Of a stretch of 6,490 bases of DNA, positions 1 to 6,455 are shown piece after piece (position 1 is the stretch's first letter; the number at the start of each line of letters is the position of its first letter). Location of the stretch: assembly GCA_050743385.1 (NCBI GenBank), contig JBOGFJ010000005.1, positions 1 through 6,490 of the forward strand. Reading direction: 5' to 3'. The notes under the pieces are model-generated. The model was not told where the DNA came from and made no database searches. It saw only the letters and a program-made list of their open reading frames with translations. Origin of the DNA: JACDBD01 sp050743385. Its GTDB lineage: Bacteria > Actinomycetota > Acidimicrobiia > IMCC26256 > JACDBD01. Both the position numbers and the translations under genes were made by a program.

Positions 1-1
1 C

Positions 2-298
2 GAGATCGAGCAGGCGCGCCTGCTCACGCTCAAGGCCGCCTGGCTGATGGACACGGTCGGCAACAAGGGCGCCCGCTTCGAGATCGCCGCCATCAAGGTG
101 GTCGCGGCCCGGGTGGCCACGACGGTGGTCGACCGGGCGATCCAGTTGTTCGGTGGCGCGGGGGTGTCCGACGACTGGCCCCTGGCGGCGATGTACACGC
201 ATGCCCGCACGCTCCACCTCGTCGACGGCCCCGACGAGGTGCACAAGCAGCAGATCGCGCGCCGCGAGCTACGGAAGTACGAGTCGCTCCGGGCCTGA
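2..298 (+). CDS. Acyl-CoA dehydrogenase, C-terminal part (5' end outside window)
   Basis: Open frame from base 2 to TGA at 296-298, giving the last 98 residues of an acyl-CoA dehydrogenase, a FAD enzyme that oxidises acyl-CoA to trans-2-enoyl-CoA in beta-oxidation. What is visible is the C-terminal helical domain: RAIQLFGGAGVSDDWPLA (visible residues 45-62) carries the family's Q-x-x-GG-x-G signature, followed by a conserved Ala-Arg and the DGPDEVH motif (75-81). From memory of family alignments, that Asp falls where the catalytic Glu sits in medium-chain enzymes, and DGPDEVH is typical of the ACAD10/11-like branch; the exact subfamily is an inference. The catalytic and FAD-binding N-terminal two-thirds lie outside the window, so intactness cannot be judged. 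It converges on the minus-strand LLM gene ending at 343, with 44 bases between the stops. Confidence 0.93.
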   Translation, partial: EIEQARLLTLKAAWLMDTVGNKGARFEIAAIKVVAARVATTVVDRAIQLFGGAGVSDDWPLAAMYTHARTLHLVDGPDEVHKQQIARRELRKYESLRA

Positions 299-304
299 CG
301 AAGC

Positions 305-325
305 GATCTCGTCGACTCCGAGGTT
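305..325 (+). terminator. Weak hairpin between convergent stops
   Basis: Bases 305-311 can pair with 319-325 (7 pairs, two of them G-U) around a 7-base loop, and TTTAA follows at 324-328. It starts 7 bases after the acyl-CoA dehydrogenase stop and lies between two convergent genes, so it may end transcription. The stem is short and partly wobble-paired, so this is a tentative call. Confidence 0.25.
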
Positions 326-342
326 TAACGCGCATCGATGAG

Positions 343-1215
343 TCACAGCCGGGCGACGGCGGGGACGACTTCTCGGCCGATGATCTCGAGCGGCGTGATA
401 CGTGAGACGTTCTTGACGCTCCCGTGGGCCACGTCGAAACCCTGGGACGCAAGCGCACCCAGACCGTCGATGACCTTCCCGACGCGTTCGCCGTTCGCGC
501 CGACGTCGAAGGCGAACAGCGTCGTCTTCTCGATTTCGTCGTAGTCGCGCCCCTCGCGATCACAGTGTTCGCGCAGAACGTCGAGCTTGCGCTCCAGATC
601 GGGTCCCGGGAAGAGATTGCACGACTGGGCGTACCGGGCCACGAGCCGGAGGGTCTTTCGCTCTCCCGAGCCGCCGATGAGGATCGGCGGGTGCGGCCGG
701 GACAGGGCCGGGGGCGAGTTGAGCGGCCGTTCCAGGTCGTAGTGGCGACCCCCGTATGGGCTCTCGTCGTCGCTCCACATCTGCAGGCAGATCTCGAGCG
801 CCTCTTCCAAGCGCTCGAAGCGTTCCGCGGTCGGCGGGAACGGGAGGCCGAGTCCCTTGGCTTCGTCTTCGTTCCATGCCGCACCGATGCCGAGCCACGC
901 CCGGCCTCCCGACAGCACGTCGAGCGTGGTGACCATCTTGGCAAGCAGGCCCGGCTCTCGGTACACGACGCCGGTCACGAGCGTCATGAGCTTGATGCGC
1001 GACGTCTGTGCCGCCAGGAAGCCGAGAGTCGTGTAGGCCTCCAGCATCTCGTGCTCGGGCGGGCCGACACCACGAATCTGCCACACGTGGTCCATGACAC
1101 TCACGCGGTCGAAGCCCGCACTCTCGGCCGCCCTCGACACTCGCGCCAGGTCCTCACCGAGCCCCGTCGGTCCGTTCGGCCACGTGAAGTCGGGAATGTG
1201 CAGCCCGAGTTTCAT
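343..1215 (-). CDS. LLM-class F420-dependent oxidoreductase, Rv1855c-like subfamily
   Basis: A 290-residue protein of the bacterial luciferase-like monooxygenase fold (TIM barrel), normal length for the family. The start MKLGLHIPDF is the usual first beta strand. Seen in order: DHVWQI (42-47), EMLEAYTTLGFLAAQTSRIKL (56-76), LVTGVVYREPGLLAKMVTTLDVLSGGRAWLGIGAAWNEDE (split across 79-118), FPPTAERFERLEEAL (126-140) and PPILIGGSGERKTLRLVARYA (176-196). This order and wording match what I remember of the actinobacterial Rv1855c subfamily (TIGR03560), which is expected to use reduced F420; substrate unknown. An ATG 39 bases upstream (1254) is open but inferior: GGAGG at 1220-1224 sits 4 bases before the ATG at 1215. 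The stop of the upstream YjbR-like gene overlaps this start in the tetramer ATGA, so the two are probably co-transcribed and translationally coupled. Confidence 0.93.
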   Translation of the reverse strand: MKLGLHIPDFTWPNGPTGLGEDLARVSRAAESAGFDRVSVMDHVWQIRGVGPPEHEMLEAYTTLGFLAAQTSRIKLMTLVTGVVYREPGLLAKMVTTLDVLSGGRAWLGIGAAWNEDEAKGLGLPFPPTAERFERLEEALEICLQMWSDDESPYGGRHYDLERPLNSPPALSRPHPPILIGGSGERKTLRLVARYAQSCNLFPGPDLERKLDVLREHCDREGRDYDEIEKTTLFAFDVGANGERVGKVIDGLGALASQGFDVAHGSVKNVSRITPLEIIGREVVPAVARL

Positions 1216-1583
1216 GGTCCCTCCGTTTGGCGATCCGCGTGCGCTTGGTCCCACTCATTCACCAGGGATCGGGGGGCGCGCAGGCGCCACGACTCCGTCA
1301 CGAGCTCGCGGGCTTCCTGAGCGTCCACCACGTCCAGCGCGACGAGCACGATCGGTTGGCCGTCGTAGTGCGGGGTCGTGAAGAACTTGCCCGGCTCCGC
1401 CGCGATCAGCGCTTGCTTCTCCGCTTCCGAGTCGACCCACACGACGAGCGCCTCCGGATCGTCCCGGACCCACGCGAACATCCGTGTCTTCGTACGCCAC
1501 GAGGGCCGTCCCCCGTACGAGGGGCGCTCGAACGCCCCCGGGAGGCCGAAAGCGATCTCGCGGATGCCGTCGTGCGAGACCAT
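1212..1583 (-). CDS. MmcQ/YjbR-family protein
   Basis: A 123-residue protein resembling the MmcQ/YjbR family (PF04237), small cytoplasmic proteins with a double-wing fold that are often annotated as DNA-binding, although their biochemical role is poorly established. Recognisable features: an N-terminal helix followed by the A-F-G-L-P-G-A-F-E-R segment (11-20), GGRPSWRTKTRMFAWV (24-39), the centre with PGKFFTTPHYDGQPIVLVALD (64-84), and a C-terminal helix with E93, L94 and W99 ending in the R-A-P-R stretch. The first ATG at 1583 is preceded by AGGA seven bases upstream. Longer in-frame extension to 2024 would run over the divergent gene and is rejected. The stop TGA (1212-1214) overlaps the ATG of the following LLM gene. 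The 55-base gap upstream is shared with the divergent second LLM gene, so both units may be controlled together. Confidence 0.85.
   Translation of the reverse strand: MVSHDGIREIAFGLPGAFERPSYGGRPSWRTKTRMFAWVRDDPEALVVWVDSEAEKQALIAAEPGKFFTTPHYDGQPIVLVALDVVDAQEARELVTESWRLRAPRSLVNEWDQAHADRQTEGP
1219..1224 (-). promoter_or_regulatory. Ribosome binding site fixing the start of the Rv1855c-like gene
   Basis: Reads GGAGGG on the minus strand, four bases before the ATG at 1215. It lies inside the last codons of the upstream YjbR-like gene and argues for the internal ATG at 1215 over the longer open frame starting at 1254. Confidence 0.7.
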
Positions 1584-1624
1584 CGCGCGATCCTGGCACG
1601 CCTTTCGTCGCGCTGGTGTCCGCC

Positions 1625-1630
1625 TACGCT
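1625..1630 (+). promoter_or_regulatory. TACGCT -10 box, leaderless-type promoter of second LLM gene
   Basis: TACGCT fits the actinobacterial TANNNT -10 consensus. It lies 5 bases before GTG (1636-1638) and 8 before ATG (1639-1641), placing the expected transcription start at or within a few bases of the start codon. A poor -35 candidate, TTTCGT at 1603-1608, is 16 bases upstream. No Shine-Dalgarno sequence is present, which agrees with a leaderless message. The identical hexamer precedes the UbiA-family gene on the other strand. Confidence 0.55.
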
Positions 1631-1638
1631 GGGCGGTG

Positions 1639-2532
1639 ATGAAGGTACGCATCGGCTTCGGGCTCGGCGTCCAGGGGCTGCGGCGCGACGGCACGCTTCC
1701 GGAGCTGGTCGACGGGCTGGAGGCGAACGGGTTCGACTCGCTGTGGCTCTCGGAGCGGCTGACGGGCGACGCACCCGATCCCGTCGTCGGTCTGGCGTTC
1801 GCCGCCGGGCGCACGTCGAAGCTCAAGCTCGGAACGAGCGTGCAGGTGCTGCCGGGCCGCAATCCGGCCCTGCTCGCCAAGGAGTGGGCCAGCCTCGACC
1901 GGCTGTCGAACGGGCGGGCGCTGCCCGCGTTCGGGCTCGGCGTCGCCAACCCCGCCGAGCAGCAAGCCTTCGGCGTCGAGCGGTCGGAGCGGGCGGCCTG
2001 GTTCGACGAGGCCCTGCCACTCATCCGGCGGATGTGGACGGAGGACGACGTCGACCACGACGGCCCGCGCTTCTCGTATCACGGCCTGTCGGTGCGTCCC
2101 AAGCCGATCCAGCAGCCGCCCGACGTGTGGCTCGGCGGGCGGGCGAAGAGCGAGCTGCGGCGGGTCGGCCGCCTCGGCGACGGCTGGCTGCCGAGCTTCT
2201 CGACCCCCGCCGAGGTCGCGGCGGGGCGGGTGGTCGTCGAGGAAGCGGCCGCGCAGGAAGGTCGGGAGATCGAGGTCGAGCACTTCGGCGCCCTGGTGAT
2301 CTATACGCGCGACGAGATCCCGCAGCTGTTACGAGCGGGGATCAACGCCCGCCGCCCCGACATCGACCCGGGTGAGCTCGTGCCGGTCGGCCTGACCGCG
2401 GTGCGGGCGACGCTCGAGGGTTTCCTCGAGCACGGGTTCTCCAAGCTCGTGCTGGTCCCCGCGCACGAGCCCGTCAGCTGGACCGACGAGCTCGGGGACG
2501 TCGCCGCCGCCGTCCTCGACCTGCAGAGCTAA
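1639..2532 (+). CDS. LLM-class flavin/F420-dependent oxidoreductase (second, divergent)
   Basis: A 297-residue luciferase-like TIM-barrel protein, full length. Seen in order: MKVRIGFGLG first strand (1-10), GFDSLWLSERLTG (31-43), DPVVGLAFAAGRTSKLKLGT (47-66), LPGRNPALLAKEWASLDRLS (71-90) with NGRALPAFGLGV (91-102), ERAAWFDEALPLIRRMW (117-133), and PPDVWLGGRAKSELRRVGRL (160-179) followed by DGWLPSF. It is clearly a different subfamily from the Rv1855c-like protein on the other strand; F420 is the likelier cofactor in an actinomycete, but FMN cannot be excluded and I cannot name the substrate. Start: ATG at 1639, or the directly preceding in-frame GTG at 1636, both just behind a TACGCT box and without a ribosome binding site, suggesting leaderless translation. 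The stop TAA (2530-2532) overlaps the TAG of the convergent membrane-protein gene. Confidence 0.93.
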   Translation: MKVRIGFGLGVQGLRRDGTLPELVDGLEANGFDSLWLSERLTGDAPDPVVGLAFAAGRTSKLKLGTSVQVLPGRNPALLAKEWASLDRLSNGRALPAFGLGVANPAEQQAFGVERSERAAWFDEALPLIRRMWTEDDVDHDGPRFSYHGLSVRPKPIQQPPDVWLGGRAKSELRRVGRLGDGWLPSFSTPAEVAAGRVVVEEAAAQEGREIEVEHFGALVIYTRDEIPQLLRAGINARRPDIDPGELVPVGLTAVRATLEGFLEHGFSKLVLVPAHEPVSWTDELGDVAAAVLDLQS

Positions 2533-2840
2533 CTCCTCTCGAACCTGCGCGCCGAGCGCGCCGGAACCAGCGCGCAGAGCGCGCAGGTTGCCGGGAACAG
2601 GAAGACGTTGCGTATGAACCCGGTCGACGGATCGGCCCGGTCGCTGGCGATGGCGCACGACAGCGCCACACCCCCGCCCCAGCCCAGGATGGCGGAGGCC
2701 ACGGTCGTGCCCCACGACCGGCGCACGCCCAGCAACCGGCCGGTGATCCACGAGAGGACGACGACACCGGGCAGGGTGGCGAGGAGCGCGACGTCGACGA
2801 GGTCTCGGAGCGACTCGGCTGCGAGCGTGATCACGGGCAT
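2529..2840 (-). CDS. Small three-helix membrane protein, similar to N-terminal module of ABC1/AarF kinases
   Basis: A 103-residue protein with three hydrophobic segments: about 14-32, 43-64 and 74-94. The stretch around residues 35-43 (R-L-L-G-V-x-x-S-W) followed by a Gly/Ala-rich helix resembles, from memory, the membrane leader found ahead of the kinase domain in actinobacterial ABC1/AarF/UbiB-family proteins. Here the frame stops with an Arg-rich tail (A-R-S-A-R-R-F-E-R-S) and no kinase domain follows, so it is either a stand-alone protein or a truncated remnant. ATG at 2840 is the only sensible start; no ribosome binding site is evident. It lies 67 bases downstream of the acyl-CoA ligase on the same strand and may be the last gene of that unit. 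Its stop overlaps the stop of the convergent LLM gene, and its last 16 or so codons form a strong hairpin. Real-gene status is supported by membrane-protein composition; function unknown. Confidence 0.72.
   Translation of the reverse strand: MPVITLAAESLRDLVDVALLATLPGVVVLSWITGRLLGVRRSWGTTVASAILGWGGGVALSCAIASDRADPSTGFIRNVFLFPATCALCALVPARSARRFERS
2542..2589 (+). terminator. Long hairpin behind second LLM gene, inside the convergent gene's coding end
   Basis: A perfect 11-base inverted repeat: AACCTGCGCGC at 2542-2552 and its complement at 2579-2589. Inside it, GCGCGC at 2556-2561 pairs with GCGCGC at 2570-2575 around an 8-base loop, separated from the outer stem by a 3x3 internal loop. It begins 10 bases after the LLM stop. 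No T-run follows, which is common for actinobacterial terminators. It also encodes the C-terminus of the minus-strand membrane protein. Confidence 0.6.
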
Positions 2841-2907
2841 GCGACACGCAGCGGAGCCGTACCCGGCGTGGAGCGTCGGCAGGCGAACCGGAGCCGGACC
2901 CGAGAGC

Positions 2908-4548
<1,641 letters not shown>

Positions 4549-4555
4549 CGTTCAG

Positions 4556-4561
4556 CCCCCT
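4556..4561 (-). promoter_or_regulatory. Ribosome binding site of acyl-CoA ligase
   Basis: Reads AGGGGG on the minus strand, seven bases before the ATG at 4548. It favours M1 over the in-frame ATG at 4533 as the start of the ligase. It lies in the 43-base gap after the UbiA-family stop, where I see no convincing promoter. Confidence 0.55.
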
Positions 4562-4591
4562 GTGCTCGGCTCGCCCTCGGTATTCGCTCTG

Positions 4592-5635
4592 TCAGAAGTC
4601 GAGGATCACTCCGGCCAGCATGCCCAACACCAGCAACCCTCCGGCGCGCCGGGTGTGCACGAACGCGAACGCCGCGTACCACAGCGGCCAGATCGGGAAC
4701 CCGGCCGGCGGTTCGGCGGGCTTCGGCCGGTTGAACGTCTGCCACACGGGCACCAGCTTCGGCAACGCGAGGAGGCACAACAGCGACACGATCGGCAGGG
4801 TGCCGAGCGCCACGAGCAGCGCTACCAGCGGGTAGAAGAGCGCCATCAGCGCCTGGGTGAGGATGCGGCCGGCGCGTTCGCCGACGATGACCGGCAACGT
4901 GCGGGTGCCGGCAGCCTCGTCCCACGGGAGCTTGTCGATGTGCTTGCCCATCAGGACGGCGGTGCAGAGGAGTGCGTACGGGACGGACGCGAGCACGATC
5001 TCCCAAGGGATGCTCCCCACCGCGGCGTAGTACGTGCCGCCGACCATGAGCGGCCCCCACACCACCAATACGGTCGGCTCGCCGAGGCCGTGCTTCTTGA
5101 GCCGCAGCGGTGGAGCCGTGTAGGCGACCGACAACAGGAAGCCGCCGAGCGCGAACGCGACCACCGGAGCACCGCGCGCCACGAACAGCGCGACGAGGAT
5201 GGCGAGATCGGCCAGATTCACGACCAGCGCCGCCGCCAGCAGCCCGCGGCTCGTGATCATCCCCGACAGCACCGGGTGGGGCGCGTACAGCGCCCGGGGA
5301 TAGTCGGCGGAGTCGGCCCCGACCTCGAGGTCGAAGAGGTCGTTCATGAGGTTGTTGGCGACGTGAGCGAGCACCAGTCCGACCGACGCGAGGGCGAAGA
5401 GCCCGATCGAAACGTCGTCGGCGTTCCACCATGCGAGGAGCCCCGCCACCAACGCGGCCGTGAACGTCATCGGCAGCACCGAGGCGCGCGTCAGCACGAG
5501 CCAGCGGGACACGGGGTCGACCCGTCCCTCGGGCGGGTTCGTCGTGCGCAGGACGTGGAGCCAGTTGCTCGCCAGGCCTCGACGGGCTACGGGCGGCGGC
5601 GGTGCTGCCGGGTCTGGCGACGCAACCTCGGTCAC
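4592..5635 (-). CDS. UbiA-family membrane prenyltransferase (MenA-like candidate)
   Basis: A 347-residue polytopic membrane protein (356 if started at the GTG at 5662). UbiA enzymes move a polyprenyl group from its diphosphate to an aromatic or lipid acceptor, with Mg2+ held by two Asp-rich motifs. Motif 1 is clear: NDLFDLEVGAD (residues 98-108 from the 5635 start; NDxxDxxxGxD). Motif 2 is GKHIDKLPWDEAAGTRTLP (230-248), with Asp234 and Asp239 five apart, one more than I recall for the usual MenA D-x3-D. The YTAPPLRLKKHGLGE stretch (172-186) between them is also family-typical. About eight or nine hydrophobic helices follow a roughly 40-residue polar, Pro/Ala-rich head. The start at GTG 5635 is chosen because a TACGCT box lies six bases before it; the upstream GTG at 5662 has only a weak GGGG. 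Menaquinone synthesis is a reasonable guess, but other acceptors are possible. Probably heads a unit with the acyl-CoA ligase downstream. Confidence 0.9.
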   Translation of the reverse strand: MTEVASPDPAAPPPPVARRGLASNWLHVLRTTNPPEGRVDPVSRWLVLTRASVLPMTFTAALVAGLLAWWNADDVSIGLFALASVGLVLAHVANNLMNDLFDLEVGADSADYPRALYAPHPVLSGMITSRGLLAAALVVNLADLAILVALFVARGAPVVAFALGGFLLSVAYTAPPLRLKKHGLGEPTVLVVWGPLMVGGTYYAAVGSIPWEIVLASVPYALLCTAVLMGKHIDKLPWDEAAGTRTLPVIVGERAGRILTQALMALFYPLVALLVALGTLPIVSLLCLLALPKLVPVWQTFNRPKPAEPPAGFPIWPLWYAAFAFVHTRRAGGLLVLGMLAGVILDF

Positions 5636-5641
5636 GGGCTC

Positions 5642-5647
5642 AGCGTA
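5642..5647 (-). promoter_or_regulatory. TACGCT -10 box, leaderless-type promoter of UbiA-family gene
   Basis: Minus-strand TACGCT, six bases before GTG at 5635-5633, the spacing expected when transcription begins at the start codon. I see no good -35 hexamer at 16-18 bases. It would lie inside the coding sequence if the alternative GTG start at 5662 were used, so it bears on the start choice. Confidence 0.5.
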
Positions 5648-5719
5648 TCCGGGGACTGTCACTGACGCCCCGAAACCTATGGCACTATGCGCGCGCCATT
5701 GACCGACAACAGACCTACC

Positions 5720-5724
5720 AGGAG
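5720..5724 (+). promoter_or_regulatory. Ribosome binding site of coiled-coil membrane protein
   Basis: AGGAG, nine bases before the ATG at 5734. It defines the start of the 220-residue protein. The upstream 98 bases (5636-5733) are the divergent control region shared with the UbiA-family gene; I could not pick a convincing + strand promoter in it. Confidence 0.7.
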
Positions 5725-5733
5725 CAGAGAGAG

Positions 5734-6396
5734 ATGGCCGAGAACGACCAGACGGCGGGGAGCGGGCCGGACGCGACCCAACCGAGCACGTCGCCGACCC
5801 AGCCCACCGCGCCGCCGACCCAGCCGGGCGCGCCGCCGACCGAGCCGACGCCCGCGACCCAGGCGACGGCGAGCGAGGCCGCCACCCAGGCCGCGCCGGC
5901 CCCGACGGCTCCCGGCCCGCCGAAGAAGACCGGCGGGGGCGGGGTGCCGGTACCGGCGTTCGTCGTGGTCGCGATCGTGGCAGTGGCGGCGCTGGTGTTC
6001 GGGATCTTCAGCTTCGTCGGCAAGAGCAGCGCCGACGACGACAAGAAGAAGGCCGAGAACCAGGTCGAGGACGTCCGAGCCGAACTCGCCGCGGCCAACG
6101 ACGAGATCGCGGCGGCCAACGAGGAGATCGCGGCGCTCGAGGACGAGAACGCGGCTCTGGCCGAGGACCTCGGCGGCAGCGAAGAGTTCGCCGCCGCCCT
6201 CGACGAGGTACTCGGAACCGGCGCCACCGCGGCCGACACTCTGTACGAGTGCGCGACCACCGCCTACGACTTCATCCTCAACTACCTGAACTCGGGTATC
6301 CCGGACGAGGGACAGGCCCAGGCGGTCGACGACCGGTGCGTCAACGCGGAGAACAACTACAACACGTTCCTCGACGCACTCAACGGGCTCCAGTAG
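5734..6396 (+). CDS. Unrecognised single-pass membrane protein with Pro/Thr-rich head and coiled coil
   Basis: A 220-residue protein I do not recognise. Residues 1-68 are low-complexity, rich in Pro, Thr, Ala and Gln, with three degenerate heptapeptides of form T-Q-P-x-x-x-P from residue 15. A single hydrophobic helix spans about 73-95. Residues 101-147 are charged and Ala/Glu-rich with a heptad pattern, including near-identical copies AANDEIA and AANEEIA (120-133), predicting a coiled coil. The C-terminal part (150-220) is acidic and Asn/Tyr-bearing, with two cysteines, C173 and C202, that could form a disulfide if it lies outside the membrane. No cleavable signal peptide is visible; cytoplasmic head and external coiled coil is my preferred topology, but basic residues flank both ends of the helix. 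The start ATG has AGGAG nine bases upstream. It is divergent from the UbiA-family gene and ends before a strong hairpin, so it is probably monocistronic. Function unknown; an envelope role is a guess. Confidence 0.88.
   Translation: MAENDQTAGSGPDATQPSTSPTQPTAPPTQPGAPPTEPTPATQATASEAATQAAPAPTAPGPPKKTGGGGVPVPAFVVVAIVAVAALVFGIFSFVGKSSADDDKKKAENQVEDVRAELAAANDEIAAANEEIAALEDENAALAEDLGGSEEFAAALDEVLGTGATAADTLYECATTAYDFILNYLNSGIPDEGQAQAVDDRCVNAENNYNTFLDALNGLQ
5776..5838 (+). repeat. Three 21-base repeats encoding Pro/Thr heptapeptides
   Basis: Three tandem 21-base units encode TQPSTSP, TQPTAPP and TQPGAPP; a partial fourth (TEPTP) follows to 5853. The second and third units are the closest at DNA level. 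They form part of the disordered N-terminal head of the coiled-coil membrane protein. Confidence 0.75.
6091..6132 (+). repeat. Two 21-base tandem repeats encoding coiled-coil heptads
   Basis: Units 6091-6111 and 6112-6132 differ at one base and encode AANDEIA and AANEEIA. Two more diverged heptads (ALEDENA, ALAEDLG) continue in register to 6174. The pattern suggests growth of the coiled coil by duplication of 21-base units. Confidence 0.75.
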
Positions 6397-6421
6397 CCGA
6401 CGCGCGGCGCAAGAGAGTGAA

Positions 6422-6455
6422 TGCGGCGGCTGGCCCTTCCGGGTCAGCCGCCGTA
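6422..6455 (+). terminator. Strong hairpin after coiled-coil gene, probably bidirectional
   Basis: CGGCGGCTGGCCC (6424-6436) pairs with 6441-6453 through 13 base pairs, one of them G-U, around the loop TTCC; pairs 6423/6454 (G-U) and 6422/6455 extend it. It lies 26 bases after the stop of the coiled-coil gene. No T-run follows on the plus strand; the minus strand has a pyrimidine-rich tail. The likely stop codon of a convergent gene lies within its right arm. Confidence 0.78.

Noticed and set aside
1216..1254. 13-residue N-terminal extension of the Rv1855c-like protein
   Set aside because: The extension is Gly/Ser/Pro-rich, lies wholly inside the upstream gene, and a GGAGG site plus the family's first strand point to 1215.
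424..2375. Plus-strand frames at 424-1320 and 1227-2375 over the LLM and YjbR region
   Set aside because: They are shadows of well-recognised genes; translations are Arg/Ala-rich and match no family.
5679..5699. ATGGC / GCCAT inverted repeat in the gap between the UbiA-family and coiled-coil genes
   Set aside because: Arms are only 5 bases with an 11-base spacer and no second copy; not enough to call an operator.
5699..5704. TTGACC as a -35 box for the coiled-coil gene
   Set aside because: No TANNNT hexamer lies 16-18 bases downstream, and the position would put the transcription start beyond the start codon.
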